From Herbidospora daliensis (GTDB lineage: Bacteria; Actinomycetota; Actinomycetes; Streptosporangiales; Streptosporangiaceae), in NCBI RefSeq assembly GCF_001570585.1, contig NZ_BBXF01000001.1, forward strand, positions 427,691 through 491,690: 64,000 nt of DNA. Direction: 5' to 3'. The translations under genes and the position numbers were made by a program. Under the pieces are notes generated by a model. It searched no databases and was not told the DNA's origin. It saw only the letters and a program-made list of their open reading frames with translations. Below, piece by piece: positions 42,592 to 49,629 of this stretch; position 1 is the stretch's first letter; every line of letters begins with the position of its first letter.

Positions 42592-42875
42592 GATGATTCC
42601 CCGTCGGGAAGGGGAGCCCGTTCAGTTGCTGGGGCGTTCGTTGCCCCAGTGCATGTTCGGGTCCGGAGGGATTACGCATTCGTCGGAGCCGACAGCGTAA
42701 TCGCACGGCGGAGGCGGCAGCGGCCCCGGCTTTGCGAGGGCGGGCGCGCCGAACACCCCGATCGCTCCGGCCGCCAGCGCGGCCACGACGGCGGCCTTCC
42801 GGCCCTTCCTCAGGTTCACTCGGCGCCCCCATCAGGGTTGTCGTTCGCGCAATCGGGATTGCCCCAGTGCATGTT
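42452..42875. repeat. Three identical 17-bp copies encoding the NMHWGN core
   Basis: TTGCCCCAGTGCATGTT occurs at 42452-42468, 42641-42657 and 42859-42875. Read on the minus strand it encodes Asn-Met-His-Trp-Gly-Asn in three separate small genes. The surrounding coding sequence differs, so this is either strong selection on the core or recent gene conversion. Confidence 0.95.
42622..42819 (-). CDS. Secreted NMHWGN small peptide B
   Basis: 65-codon gene with a basic N-terminus (RKGRK) and a signal peptide ending ALA at about residue 29. The mature part is Pro-rich (KPGPLPPPP), has two Cys before the core and then NMHWGN near the C-terminus, ending NERPSN. Unlike A and C it has no Cys after the core. 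The GTG start at 42819 overlaps the stop of peptide C (GTGA) with GGGGG upstream, so C and B are co-translated. Confidence 0.82.
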   Translation of the reverse strand: MNLRKGRKAAVVAALAAGAIGVFGAPALAKPGPLPPPPCDYAVGSDECVIPPDPNMHWGNERPSN

Positions 42876-43043
42876 GCTCCCGCACACGATGGGGGTCTGC
42901 CAGTACTTGGTGGGATCGGTGAGGGTGATGCTGATCAGGACGCCGCCGTCAGGTTCGACGGCCGCGGCGGGCGCGCTGAGTGCCCCGAGGACGCCGGCCG
43001 TCAGCGCGAGAACGGCCAGCCCCTTCATCGCTCTTTCCTTCAT
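42816..43043 (-). CDS. Secreted NMHWGN small peptide C
   Basis: 75 codons from the ATG at 43043 (GGGGGA six bases upstream); an internal ATG at 43028 also has AAGGAA. The signal peptide ends APAAA. The mature peptide contains CGSNMHWGNPDC, with Cys on both sides of the core, then an acidic tail NDNPDGGAE. It is first in the C-B-A operon; a SARP-type repeat lies 44 bp upstream. Function unknown. Confidence 0.82.
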   Translation of the reverse strand: MKERAMKGLAVLALTAGVLGALSAPAAAVEPDGGVLISITLTDPTKYWQTPIVCGSNMHWGNPDCANDNPDGGAE

Positions 43044-43086
43044 GGGTGGTCCCCCGTCAGAGGTGGGAGGCCAGCGTGGCACGAGA

Positions 43087-43104
43087 GCGTATACGGGGCG
43101 TATA
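43087..43104 (-). promoter_or_regulatory. SARP-box-like direct repeat upstream of the small-peptide operon
   Basis: GCGTATA-CGGG-GCGTATA: two identical heptamers at 43087 and 43098, spaced exactly 11 bp. On the minus strand, eight bases separate the repeat from CACGCT, a -10-like hexamer. The distance to the start codon (44 bp) matches the box before the LamG/RHS operon (49 bp). The SARP at 39351 is the obvious candidate to bind. Confidence 0.7.
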
Positions 43105-43120
43105 TCCACTCGTCAGCGGC

Positions 43121-43243
43121 TCAGTCGACCGCGATGTGCCCGGCCAGGACGCCGACGTTCGCCGGGCCGGCGGCCACGGTGGCGCCCAGGGCGGCCACGG
43201 CCAGCAGCAGGGAGATGACCAGAGCCTTCGTGCGATCGCGCAT
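43121..43243 (-). CDS. Small secreted or membrane peptide D
   Basis: 40 codons. AAGGAG stands seven bases before the ATG, the best ribosome site in the cluster. The sequence has a basic start (MRDRTK), a hydrophobic core (ALVISLLLAVAALGATVAA) and a short tail GPANVGVLAGHIAVD. It lacks the NMHWGN core and Cys. It lies 48 bp downstream of the 266-residue gene and 77 bp upstream of peptide C, upstream of the SARP-type box, so it is probably transcribed from the gene before it. Confidence 0.65.
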   Translation of the reverse strand: MRDRTKALVISLLLAVAALGATVAAGPANVGVLAGHIAVD

Positions 43244-43291
43244 GACTGTCTCCTTGTCGGTGAGGTCTCGATCGTCGCACGCGAATCGTCG

Positions 43292-44092
43292 CTATGGACG
43301 GTGGACGACGACCTCGACGCCCACCCCGAGGTCGCCGAGCGTGCGGGCGGCGTCGGCGAGCGACAGGCGGACCAGCGGGAACAGCCGCTCCGGCGGAATC
43401 GGGGTGACCGACAGGACCGCGAAGACCACCCGCGAGGGGCGCGCCGGGCCGGTGAACCGGCTGCGGGCGGCGGTCGCGGCGGCGGCGACGACCGGGCCGA
43501 GACCGGCGGGGGTGGTCACATAGACCAGGTCGCCCTGGGCGGTGAGCAGGTCGCCGAGTTCGCCGCCGGGCAGGGCGAGCAGGTCGGGGCGGAGGTTCCC
43601 GGCGTTGGCGGCGTAGACGCGGGGCGGCTCCCCCGGACGCCAGGCGGGCAGGCCGGGGCCGGCGCCGAAGAGGGGGCGGATGGCGGCCAGGGCGGCGGTC
43701 AGCCTTTCGGGGTCGAGTTCCCGCCAGTCGCCGTCGATCAAAGCCCAGCGGTCGTCCATGACGGCCTGGAGCCAGGCCAGCGCGCGGGCGCCGCCGACGT
43801 CCTTCGAGCCGGCGTACATGCGCACGACGCCCGACCGGAGCGCGGCCACCCTCGCGCCGGCGGGCTGGAGGAGGGCGCGCTGCAGCAGGTAGGCGACGTC
43901 GACCGTGTCACGCCAGCCGGACACGCTGCCGACCTTGACGCGGAAGCGGTCGGCCCGCGCGTGCGCGGCGCGGCAGGCGGGCGGCACGGCCACCGACCAC
44001 GTCACCGCCTCGCCGGCGGCGCGGGTGTCGATCCGGGCGTCGAGGCGGGCGTCGAGTTCGGCCCGGGGTAACGGGGGGCGGCAGCGGCTCAT
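43292..44092 (-). CDS. Protein of unknown function, 266 residues
   Basis: Not recognised. It is soluble with no signal peptide or membrane segment, Ala/Arg-rich, with alternating helices and strands; RVKVGSVSGWRDTVDVAYLL and AGSKDVGGARALAWLQAV are distinctive blocks. It starts at the ATG at 44092, divergent from the nuclease/helicase operon with 114 bp between, and is followed by small peptide D. Good codon bias supports a real gene. It may belong functionally with the divergent operon or with the peptides. Confidence 0.75.
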   Translation of the reverse strand: MSRCRPPLPRAELDARLDARIDTRAAGEAVTWSVAVPPACRAAHARADRFRVKVGSVSGWRDTVDVAYLLQRALLQPAGARVAALRSGVVRMYAGSKDVGGARALAWLQAVMDDRWALIDGDWRELDPERLTAALAAIRPLFGAGPGLPAWRPGEPPRVYAANAGNLRPDLLALPGGELGDLLTAQGDLVYVTTPAGLGPVVAAAATAARSRFTGPARPSRVVFAVLSVTPIPPERLFPLVRLSLADAARTLGDLGVGVEVVVHRP

Positions 44093-44139
44093 GGGTCGTC
44101 TTCCTTCTCGCGGGTTCCTTCAGTTGTGGAAATGTAATA

Positions 44140-44165
44140 CTGGAAATTACTGGAAGCAACTGGAA
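44140..44165 (+). repeat. Three CTGGAA direct repeats phased at 10 bp upstream of the nuclease/helicase operon
   Basis: CTGGAA begins at 44140, 44150 and 44160, with a related GTGGAA at 44126. The copies face the same side of the helix and lie just upstream of where a -35 would be for the -10-like TAAGGT (44193-44198), which precedes the GTG at 44207. This fits a multi-copy activator or repressor site. Confidence 0.7.
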
Positions 44166-44206
44166 TAGCTTGGCTTTCCGTGGGGCCGCTGTTAAGGTGC
44201 GGAAAC

Positions 44207-44956
44207 GTGGATCTGGACGGGCTGGAAGCACAGATGGGGAAGCTGAGGAAAGCCATCCGGCAGGCGACGGCGGCCGGGCGGCACGCCGAGGCGCGGGCGC
44301 TGCGGGCCCGGCTGCGGGAGGCCGAGCGTCAGTGGGACGCCGAGGTCGAGCAGCCCGCGACGCAGCCTCCGCTGGTTCCGGTACGCGAACAGGTCCACCG
44401 GGCGCTGACCCTGCTCGGCGCCCCGACCGCCGCCAAGATGATCGTCGCGGTCGACGAGTCGTTCTTCGGCGGCCAGATGGCCAACACCCAGCTCACCAGC
44501 CTCCGGCGGGACGAGGAGAAGTCCTACCGGTCGGCGCCCGGCGCCCGGCCCTACTACCTGTGCGCGGCGCTGACCTCCGAACTGCTGTCCCCGGCCCGGG
44601 GTTTACTGGCGCTCAGCACGTGGGCGCTGCCGCAGCGGATCATCGGGCCGCTGAGCCCGCGCACCGACTTCCTGACCTCGGCCGTCCGGCTCGCCGAGCA
44701 CCTGATGCGGCTCGACGACGCCTCGCCGGGCGCGTTCCGGCTGCTGGGGCAGCTGGCGCAGAACATCCCGGGGGCCGGCGACGGCTTCGGACCGGCCGAT
44801 CCGGCCAAGGTGATCGCCGCGGCGGGGGCGGAGCTGGCCGTACACCAGGAGAGGGATCAGATGGACAGGCGGGAGGCGGCCGCGCGGGCGGCCGACCGGC
44901 TCGGGCCGGTCGAGCGGCTCTTCGGTTCGGGGGTCAAGGCGGTGAGGTCGGCGTGA
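44207..44956 (+). CDS. Winged-helix/coiled-coil protein, first gene of the nuclease-helicase operon
   Basis: 249 residues. The N-terminus (about 5-50) is a charged amphipathic helix of coiled-coil character (EAQMGKLRKAIRQATAAGRH, RALRARLREAERQW). A middle domain (about 60-140) has winged-helix character: VREQVHRALTLLG, then NTQLTSLRRDEEKSYRSAPG and ARPYYLCAAL. The rest is helical. The GTG at 44207 is chosen; a GTG at 44180 is also in frame. GTGA overlap with the Cas4-like gene. It could be the regulator that binds the phased repeats, or a structural subunit. Confidence 0.78.
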   Translation: MDLDGLEAQMGKLRKAIRQATAAGRHAEARALRARLREAERQWDAEVEQPATQPPLVPVREQVHRALTLLGAPTAAKMIVAVDESFFGGQMANTQLTSLRRDEEKSYRSAPGARPYYLCAALTSELLSPARGLLALSTWALPQRIIGPLSPRTDFLTSAVRLAEHLMRLDDASPGAFRLLGQLAQNIPGAGDGFGPADPAKVIAAAGAELAVHQERDQMDRREAAARAADRLGPVERLFGSGVKAVRSA

Positions 44957-46026
44957 ACCGGCTCGACGCCATCCGGGGCACGACGCCGGGGCAGGATCAC
45001 AACGCGCGCAGCATCGCCGCCCTGGCGGCGAACCCGGCGTGCGACCGGCGGGCGGTCCTCGACGCCGCGGCCATCGACAAGCCCCGGCTGATGCGCCGGT
45101 TGCGGTTCGACGACCGGTGGGGCCAGTCGCCGTTCGCGATCCAGCGCAACCAGCAGTTCACCGACCTGGTGAAGGCCAACGGCGCGGCCCACCTGCTGCG
45201 GCTGCTGCGCACCCTGCTCGACCTGCCGATCGAGGAGGCGGGCTACGTCAACCTCGAAGACGCCGGGGGCAACGAGGGCCACGTCGCGCGGCACGGGCAC
45301 ACCCGCCGGATCATCCGGCAGACCGCCGAGGGCCGGGGCCGGGCGACCATCCTCGACCGGCCGCTGCTGCGGCTCGACGTCGCGGGCGCGCAGGTCTACC
45401 TGGAGCCCGACGTGATCGCCTTCCAGCTGGGCGGCCGGTTCCACATCGTGGCGATCAAGTCGTTCGCGATCGTCGACGACCAGGCCGACACCCCGAAGGT
45501 GTCGGCGGCGGCGCGCGAGGCGGCGGTCTACGTCCACGCGCTGCGCGACCTCGTCGGCCGCGACCTGGTCTCCCACGACGTGATCCTGGTCTGCCCGCGC
45601 GACTTCACCAACGAGCCGACGGCGACCACGGTCGACGTGCGCCACCAGCTCGTCACCCTCGCCCGGCAGCTCTCCCGGCTGACCCGGATCGACACGATCC
45701 TCGACCGGCTGCCCGAGCGCCTGAGTCTCGACGTCGACGCGCTGCCGGCGGCCGAGATCGAGGCCGCGGTGGCCGCGATCCCGGCCCGCTACGCGCCGCA
45801 GTGCCTGTCGGCCTGCGAGTTGTCGCACCTGTGCCGCCGCGAGGCCCACGACCTGGGGCATCTCGACGCGCTGGGCCGCGTCGTCCGCGACGACCTGGGC
45901 GGCATCGAGTCGATGCAGACCGCGCTGCGGGTGGCGACGCCGGGCGAGCCGGTGGCCGACGACCAGGCCGAGATCGCCGAACGGCTCCGCCACGTCGCGC
46001 GCCTCTACGACGAGGCGGTCGCGTGA
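44953..46026 (+). CDS. Cas4/RecB-like PD-(D/E)XK protein with iron-sulfur cysteines
   Basis: 357 residues. The layout matches Cas4/AddB-type nucleases: one N-terminal Cys (Cys30, NPACDRR) and three clustered C-terminal Cys (284, 288, 294; CLSACELSHLC), which together would hold a 4Fe-4S cluster. Between them is a restriction-endonuclease-like core: EPDVIAF (Asp153) and HIVAIKSF (Lys169), then the helix AREAAVYVHAL corresponding to QxxxY. The acidic residue expected two before the Lys is Ala167, so cleavage activity may be altered or lost. GTGA overlaps on both sides. No cas genes or CRISPR repeats are present. Confidence 0.72.
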   Translation: MNRLDAIRGTTPGQDHNARSIAALAANPACDRRAVLDAAAIDKPRLMRRLRFDDRWGQSPFAIQRNQQFTDLVKANGAAHLLRLLRTLLDLPIEEAGYVNLEDAGGNEGHVARHGHTRRIIRQTAEGRGRATILDRPLLRLDVAGAQVYLEPDVIAFQLGGRFHIVAIKSFAIVDDQADTPKVSAAAREAAVYVHALRDLVGRDLVSHDVILVCPRDFTNEPTATTVDVRHQLVTLARQLSRLTRIDTILDRLPERLSLDVDALPAAEIEAAVAAIPARYAPQCLSACELSHLCRREAHDLGHLDALGRVVRDDLGGIESMQTALRVATPGEPVADDQAEIAERLRHVARLYDEAVA

Positions 46027-47480
46027 GCCTGCTCCACTCCTACGTGAAGGTGCGGGCGCGGGAGCGGGGGCGGGCGCTGCCGCGCGCCACCGTGCGCCAC
46101 GTCCACCTGGCCGAGGCGCCGATGGTGTTCGTGCCGCTGCGGCTGGCCGGTGAGGCCGCCGCGCCGCTCGGCGCGATGGTCGGCACCGACCCCGCCCGGC
46201 CGACGCTGCTCGTGGTGCCCCAGCCGCGCAACCGCGACCTGCGGTTCCAGTTCCTCGCCGACCTGGGGGCGGTGCTGCTGCCCTACGTCGACCGGATCTC
46301 CCGGCAGGTCGAGACGGTCGAGGCGAAGACCCCGTTCGAGCGCTGCCTCGACGCGCCGCAGATCGTGGTGCCGAGCCCCGGCGGGGTCGAGTTCACCGCC
46401 AAGCTGGGGCGCTCCTCGCGGTTCCGGCGTACGACCGGTCCCTACGCGGTCGACCCGGCGGTGCCGATGCTGGGCCGGTGGTTGACGTTCCTGGCCGAGC
46501 AGAGCGAGTTCGCCGGGTCGTCGCTGATGGTGGCGATGACCGAGCTGCTGACCGCCCACTGGGTGACCGGGCAGAGCGCGGTCGAAGACGGCGACCTGGC
46601 CGCGCTGCTCGGCTGGATCGACCCGCCCGAGGGCCTGACCGGCCCCGAGGCGGCGGCGCTGGCCGACGACCCGCTGACCCCGCCCGCCGGGCCCGACACC
46701 CATCCCGAGTTCGACCGGCAGGAGCTGCAGAAGGCGATCGAGCACTACGACGTGACCGGCTCGGCCGGGCAGGTCGAGGAGGCGCTGCACGGCCAGCTGC
46801 GCCCCACGTGGGACCGCATGTGGCAGGCGATCGGGCTGCTCGCGGCGCTGAAGGAGTCGCCCGGCGCGACCGCGCGCTGGGAGCGCGACCGCGTCCACGT
46901 CGCCCTCCACCGCGCCTGGATCGACGGCGGCGGGCTGCCGCAGGGCAAGCGCGACAGCGCGGTCGCGGCGGCCAAGCGGCTGGCCCGGCTGGAGGCGGCG
47001 CAGCAGTCGTTCGAGGCGACCCGCGCGTTCGACGACCCGCTCGTGATGGCCGAATACCGCGCCGACGGGGTGGCGTTCGCGGGCGAGGTCGTGGCCGTCG
47101 ACCTCACCCGGCGCATCGTGCCGCCGGGCGGCAAACGCGAGGTGCCGCGTCCCCTGGTGACGATCGAGACCGCCGATCCGGTACGCCTGTCGAAGGGCAA
47201 GAAGGTGCGCTCGCCCTCCCGCCCGCGTCAGTCGGCGACCATCGCCGAGCTCACCGAGACGACGGTGACCGTCCAGATCGACGACGGCATGGGCCGGGGC
47301 GGGCAGCCCGCCGAGGGCAGCGTGCCCGGGGTCGGGACCGTGATCTGCTACACCGAGCTCGACCCCGGCGAGTCGCGGCGCGCGCCCCTGCCGCCGCGCG
47401 AGGAGACGCCGTGGACCCACGGCGGCCCGCCGCCCGAATACGTGCCGACCGACGACGACGCGATGGAGCCCTGGTCGTGA
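46023..47480 (+). CDS. Unknown protein, third gene of the nuclease-helicase operon
   Basis: 485 residues, no family recognised. The N-terminal half is mixed alpha/beta (TLLVVPQPRNRDLRFQFLAD), the middle helical (PTWDRMWQAIGLLAALKESP), and the C-terminal 120 residues are beta-rich (VAFAGEVVAVDLTRR, ATIAELTETTVTVQIDDG, GTVICYTEL), like the beta-barrel that precedes the core in Upf1/Dna2-type SF1 helicases. It could be a clamp or DNA-binding subunit for the helicase encoded next. GTG start at 46023 and GTGA overlaps on both sides. Confidence 0.72.
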   Translation: MSLLHSYVKVRARERGRALPRATVRHVHLAEAPMVFVPLRLAGEAAAPLGAMVGTDPARPTLLVVPQPRNRDLRFQFLADLGAVLLPYVDRISRQVETVEAKTPFERCLDAPQIVVPSPGGVEFTAKLGRSSRFRRTTGPYAVDPAVPMLGRWLTFLAEQSEFAGSSLMVAMTELLTAHWVTGQSAVEDGDLAALLGWIDPPEGLTGPEAAALADDPLTPPAGPDTHPEFDRQELQKAIEHYDVTGSAGQVEEALHGQLRPTWDRMWQAIGLLAALKESPGATARWERDRVHVALHRAWIDGGGLPQGKRDSAVAAAKRLARLEAAQQSFEATRAFDDPLVMAEYRADGVAFAGEVVAVDLTRRIVPPGGKREVPRPLVTIETADPVRLSKGKKVRSPSRPRQSATIAELTETTVTVQIDDGMGRGGQPAEGSVPGVGTVICYTELDPGESRRAPLPPREETPWTHGGPPPEYVPTDDDAMEPWS

Positions 47481-48769
47481 CCCCCGCCGAGGCCGCCAGG
47501 GCGGCCACCGAGACCATCCTGGCCGACTACACCAGCGCCGCCGCGCCGGGCCTGGTGGTCGACTCGCCTCCCGGCGCCGGGAAGACGACGCTGGTCGTCG
47601 AGACCACCGCCGCCATCGCCGCCAAGGGCGAGCGGCTGATGATCGTGGCCCAGACCAACGAGCAGGTCGACGACCTGGTCGACCGGCTGGCCCGGCGCGC
47701 CCCCGAGCTGAGCGTCGGGCGGCTGCACGCCGAGGGCTTCGACCCGCCCGAGCGGGTGCGCCGCCACGCCGCCGTCACCACCGGCAGTAAGATCGCCCAG
47801 GTCGACGCCTGCCAGGTCGTCACCGCCACCGCCGACAAGTGGGCCTACGTCGCCGACCGGAGCTGGAAGTGGGCGATCGTCGACGAGGCCTACCAGATGC
47901 GCTCCGACAAGCTCCTCGGGGTCGCGCGGCTGTTCGCCGACGGGCACGCGCTGTTCGTCGGCGACCCGGGCCAGCTCGACCCGTTCAGCGTGGTCGACAG
48001 CGAGCGGTGGACCGGCCTGAAGTGGGACCCGCTGCAGAGCGCCGTCGCGGTGACCCAGCGGCTCAACGGGCTGCGCACCCACCGGCTGCCGGTGTCGTGG
48101 CGGCTGCCGGCCAGCGCCGCGCCGATGGTGGCCGAGGCGTTCTACCCGGCGGGCGGCTTCACGGCCGGCACCGAGGAGGGCACCCGGCGGCTGGAGCTGA
48201 CCGTGCCGGGCCTGCGCTCGGCGTTCGACCGTACGGTCGAGATGGCCGCCGCCACCGGGTGGGCGCTCTACGAGCTGCCGAACCGGCACACCGTGCGCAC
48301 CGACCCCGAGGCCGCGCAGGCGTGCGCCGAGATCGCCCGGCGGATGGTGCAGCGCGGCGCGGTCGCCCACGACGAGCACGGCTCCCACCCGGTGACCCCC
48401 GACCGGATCGCCATCGGCTGCGCCCACAACGACCAGGTCGCGGCGGTGAAGCTGGCCGGGCCGCCCGAGGGCGTCACGGTCGACACCGCAAACCGGCTCC
48501 AGGGCCGCGAGTACGACGTCACGATCGTGCTCCACCCGCTGTCGGGGCGGCGCGACGCGACCGCGTTCCACCTGGAGTCGGGGCGGTTGTGCGTCTTGAC
48601 CTCGCGGCACCGGCACGCCTGTGTCGTGGTGGCCCGCGCGGGCATCGCCGACCTGCTCGACCACCATCCGATGAGCCCCCGGGTGCAGCTCAACGTGCCG
48701 ATCAAGTTCCCCGACGGGTGGGCCGCGAACCACGCGGTCCTGGCCCACCTGGAGAACTACAGGGCCTGA
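47477..48769 (+). CDS. SF1-type DNA/RNA helicase (AAA domain)
   Basis: 430 residues, compact. Walker A is SPPGAGKTT (30-38), motif Ia MIVAQTNEQVDDL, Walker B IVDEAYQM (Asp136, Glu137), motif III VGDPGQLDPF (161-170), an arginine motif region RLPVSWRLP, motif V NRLQGREYDVTIV and motif VI LTSRHRHACVVV, all in SF1 order. There is no N-terminal nuclease or accessory barrel; those appear to be supplied by the two preceding genes. The last 13 bp overlap the convergent xanthine-dehydrogenase-type gene. Confidence 0.88.
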   Translation: MTPAEAARAATETILADYTSAAAPGLVVDSPPGAGKTTLVVETTAAIAAKGERLMIVAQTNEQVDDLVDRLARRAPELSVGRLHAEGFDPPERVRRHAAVTTGSKIAQVDACQVVTATADKWAYVADRSWKWAIVDEAYQMRSDKLLGVARLFADGHALFVGDPGQLDPFSVVDSERWTGLKWDPLQSAVAVTQRLNGLRTHRLPVSWRLPASAAPMVAEAFYPAGGFTAGTEEGTRRLELTVPGLRSAFDRTVEMAAATGWALYELPNRHTVRTDPEAAQACAEIARRMVQRGAVAHDEHGSHPVTPDRIAIGCAHNDQVAAVKLAGPPEGVTVDTANRLQGREYDVTIVLHPLSGRRDATAFHLESGRLCVLTSRHRHACVVVARAGIADLLDHHPMSPRVQLNVPIKFPDGWAANHAVLAHLENYRA

Positions 48770-49629
48770 GCCAGCACGTCGCCGATCAGCGTCGCGGTCA
48801 GCCCGATCTTGTACGCCGTCTCGGGGAAGGCCGGCGTCCAGTCGAGGCGGGCCGCCCGCGCGAACAGCTCCTCCGACGGGGCCTCGCCGGTGAGCGCCGC
48901 CTCGACCTCGGGCAGCCGGAGCGGCACCGCCGCCACTCCCCCGACGGCCACCCCGGCCCGGGTGACGACGCCGTCGCGCACGGTCAGGTGGGCGACCGCC
49001 TCGGCCAGCGGCCACTCGGCCGAGGCGCGGCCGATGGCCCGCTTGTACCCGGCGCGTTCGCCCTCGACGGGCGGCGGCAGGGTCACCGCGGTGAGCAGGT
49101 CGGACGGGTCGAGCAGGTGGTCGCGGGCGCCGTCGCCGTAGAGGGCGGCCACCGGCGTCGAGGGCCGGTTCTCGATCTCCGCGACGGCGTCGTAGGTGAG
49201 CAGCGCCATCGCCACCGACGACGGGTGGGGCGCGACGCACGGCCCGAGGTCGAGCACGACGGCGCGCTCCCCCGGGTTGCCGCGTGCCGGGCAGCCCTCG
49301 CCGCCGGTCTTCAGGCACTCGTAGTGCTCGTTGCGGTAGTAGCGGCAGCGGGTGCGCTGGAGCAGCACCCCGCCGACCGTGGCGGCCCGCCTGATCTGCG
49401 GCGTCGCCAGCGCGCCGGCCGTCAGGGCGAGGGCGGGGTAGGCGGCGGTCAGGGCGGGGTCGGTCGCCAGGGTGTCGACGGTGACCATCGCGCCGATGCG
49501 GAAGCCGCCGTCGCCGGTGGTCTCGATCGACCGGAGGCCCCGGTCGTACAGGTCGACGATCGGGCCGGTCGAGCGGCCCGACAGGCGGCGTTCCATCAGG
49601 TCGGTGCCGCCCGCCAGGTATTCGGTCAT
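48757..49629 (-). CDS. FAD-binding subunit of a xanthine dehydrogenase-family molybdenum hydroxylase
   Basis: 290 residues. YLAGGTDLMERRLSG is the FAD-binding loop (normally AGGTDL), and TPQIRRAATVGGVLLQRTRCRYYRN is the second FAD region, in which the usual N-GNL is changed and a CRYY/C cluster (C-x-Y-Y...C...C) resembles the extra 4Fe-4S insertion of YagS-type subunits. It transfers electrons between the iron-sulfur centres and the acceptor. ATGA overlap with the large-subunit gene. Confidence 0.9.
   Translation of the reverse strand: MTEYLAGGTDLMERRLSGRSTGPIVDLYDRGLRSIETTGDGGFRIGAMVTVDTLATDPALTAAYPALALTAGALATPQIRRAATVGGVLLQRTRCRYYRNEHYECLKTGGEGCPARGNPGERAVVLDLGPCVAPHPSSVAMALLTYDAVAEIENRPSTPVAALYGDGARDHLLDPSDLLTAVTLPPPVEGERAGYKRAIGRASAEWPLAEAVAHLTVRDGVVTRAGVAVGGVAAVPLRLPEVEAALTGEAPSEELFARAARLDWTPAFPETAYKIGLTATLIGDVLAQAL

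Noticed and set aside
42452-42875. Three identical 17-bp repeats considered as a CRISPR or attachment-site array.
   Set aside because: The repeats are unevenly spaced (189 and 218 bp), lie in frame inside three small genes and encode the same six residues.
44953-46026. Cas4-like protein taken as evidence of a CRISPR-Cas locus.
   Set aside because: No cas1, cas2, effector gene or repeat array is present in the window; Cas4-like nucleases also occur with helicases outside CRISPR.
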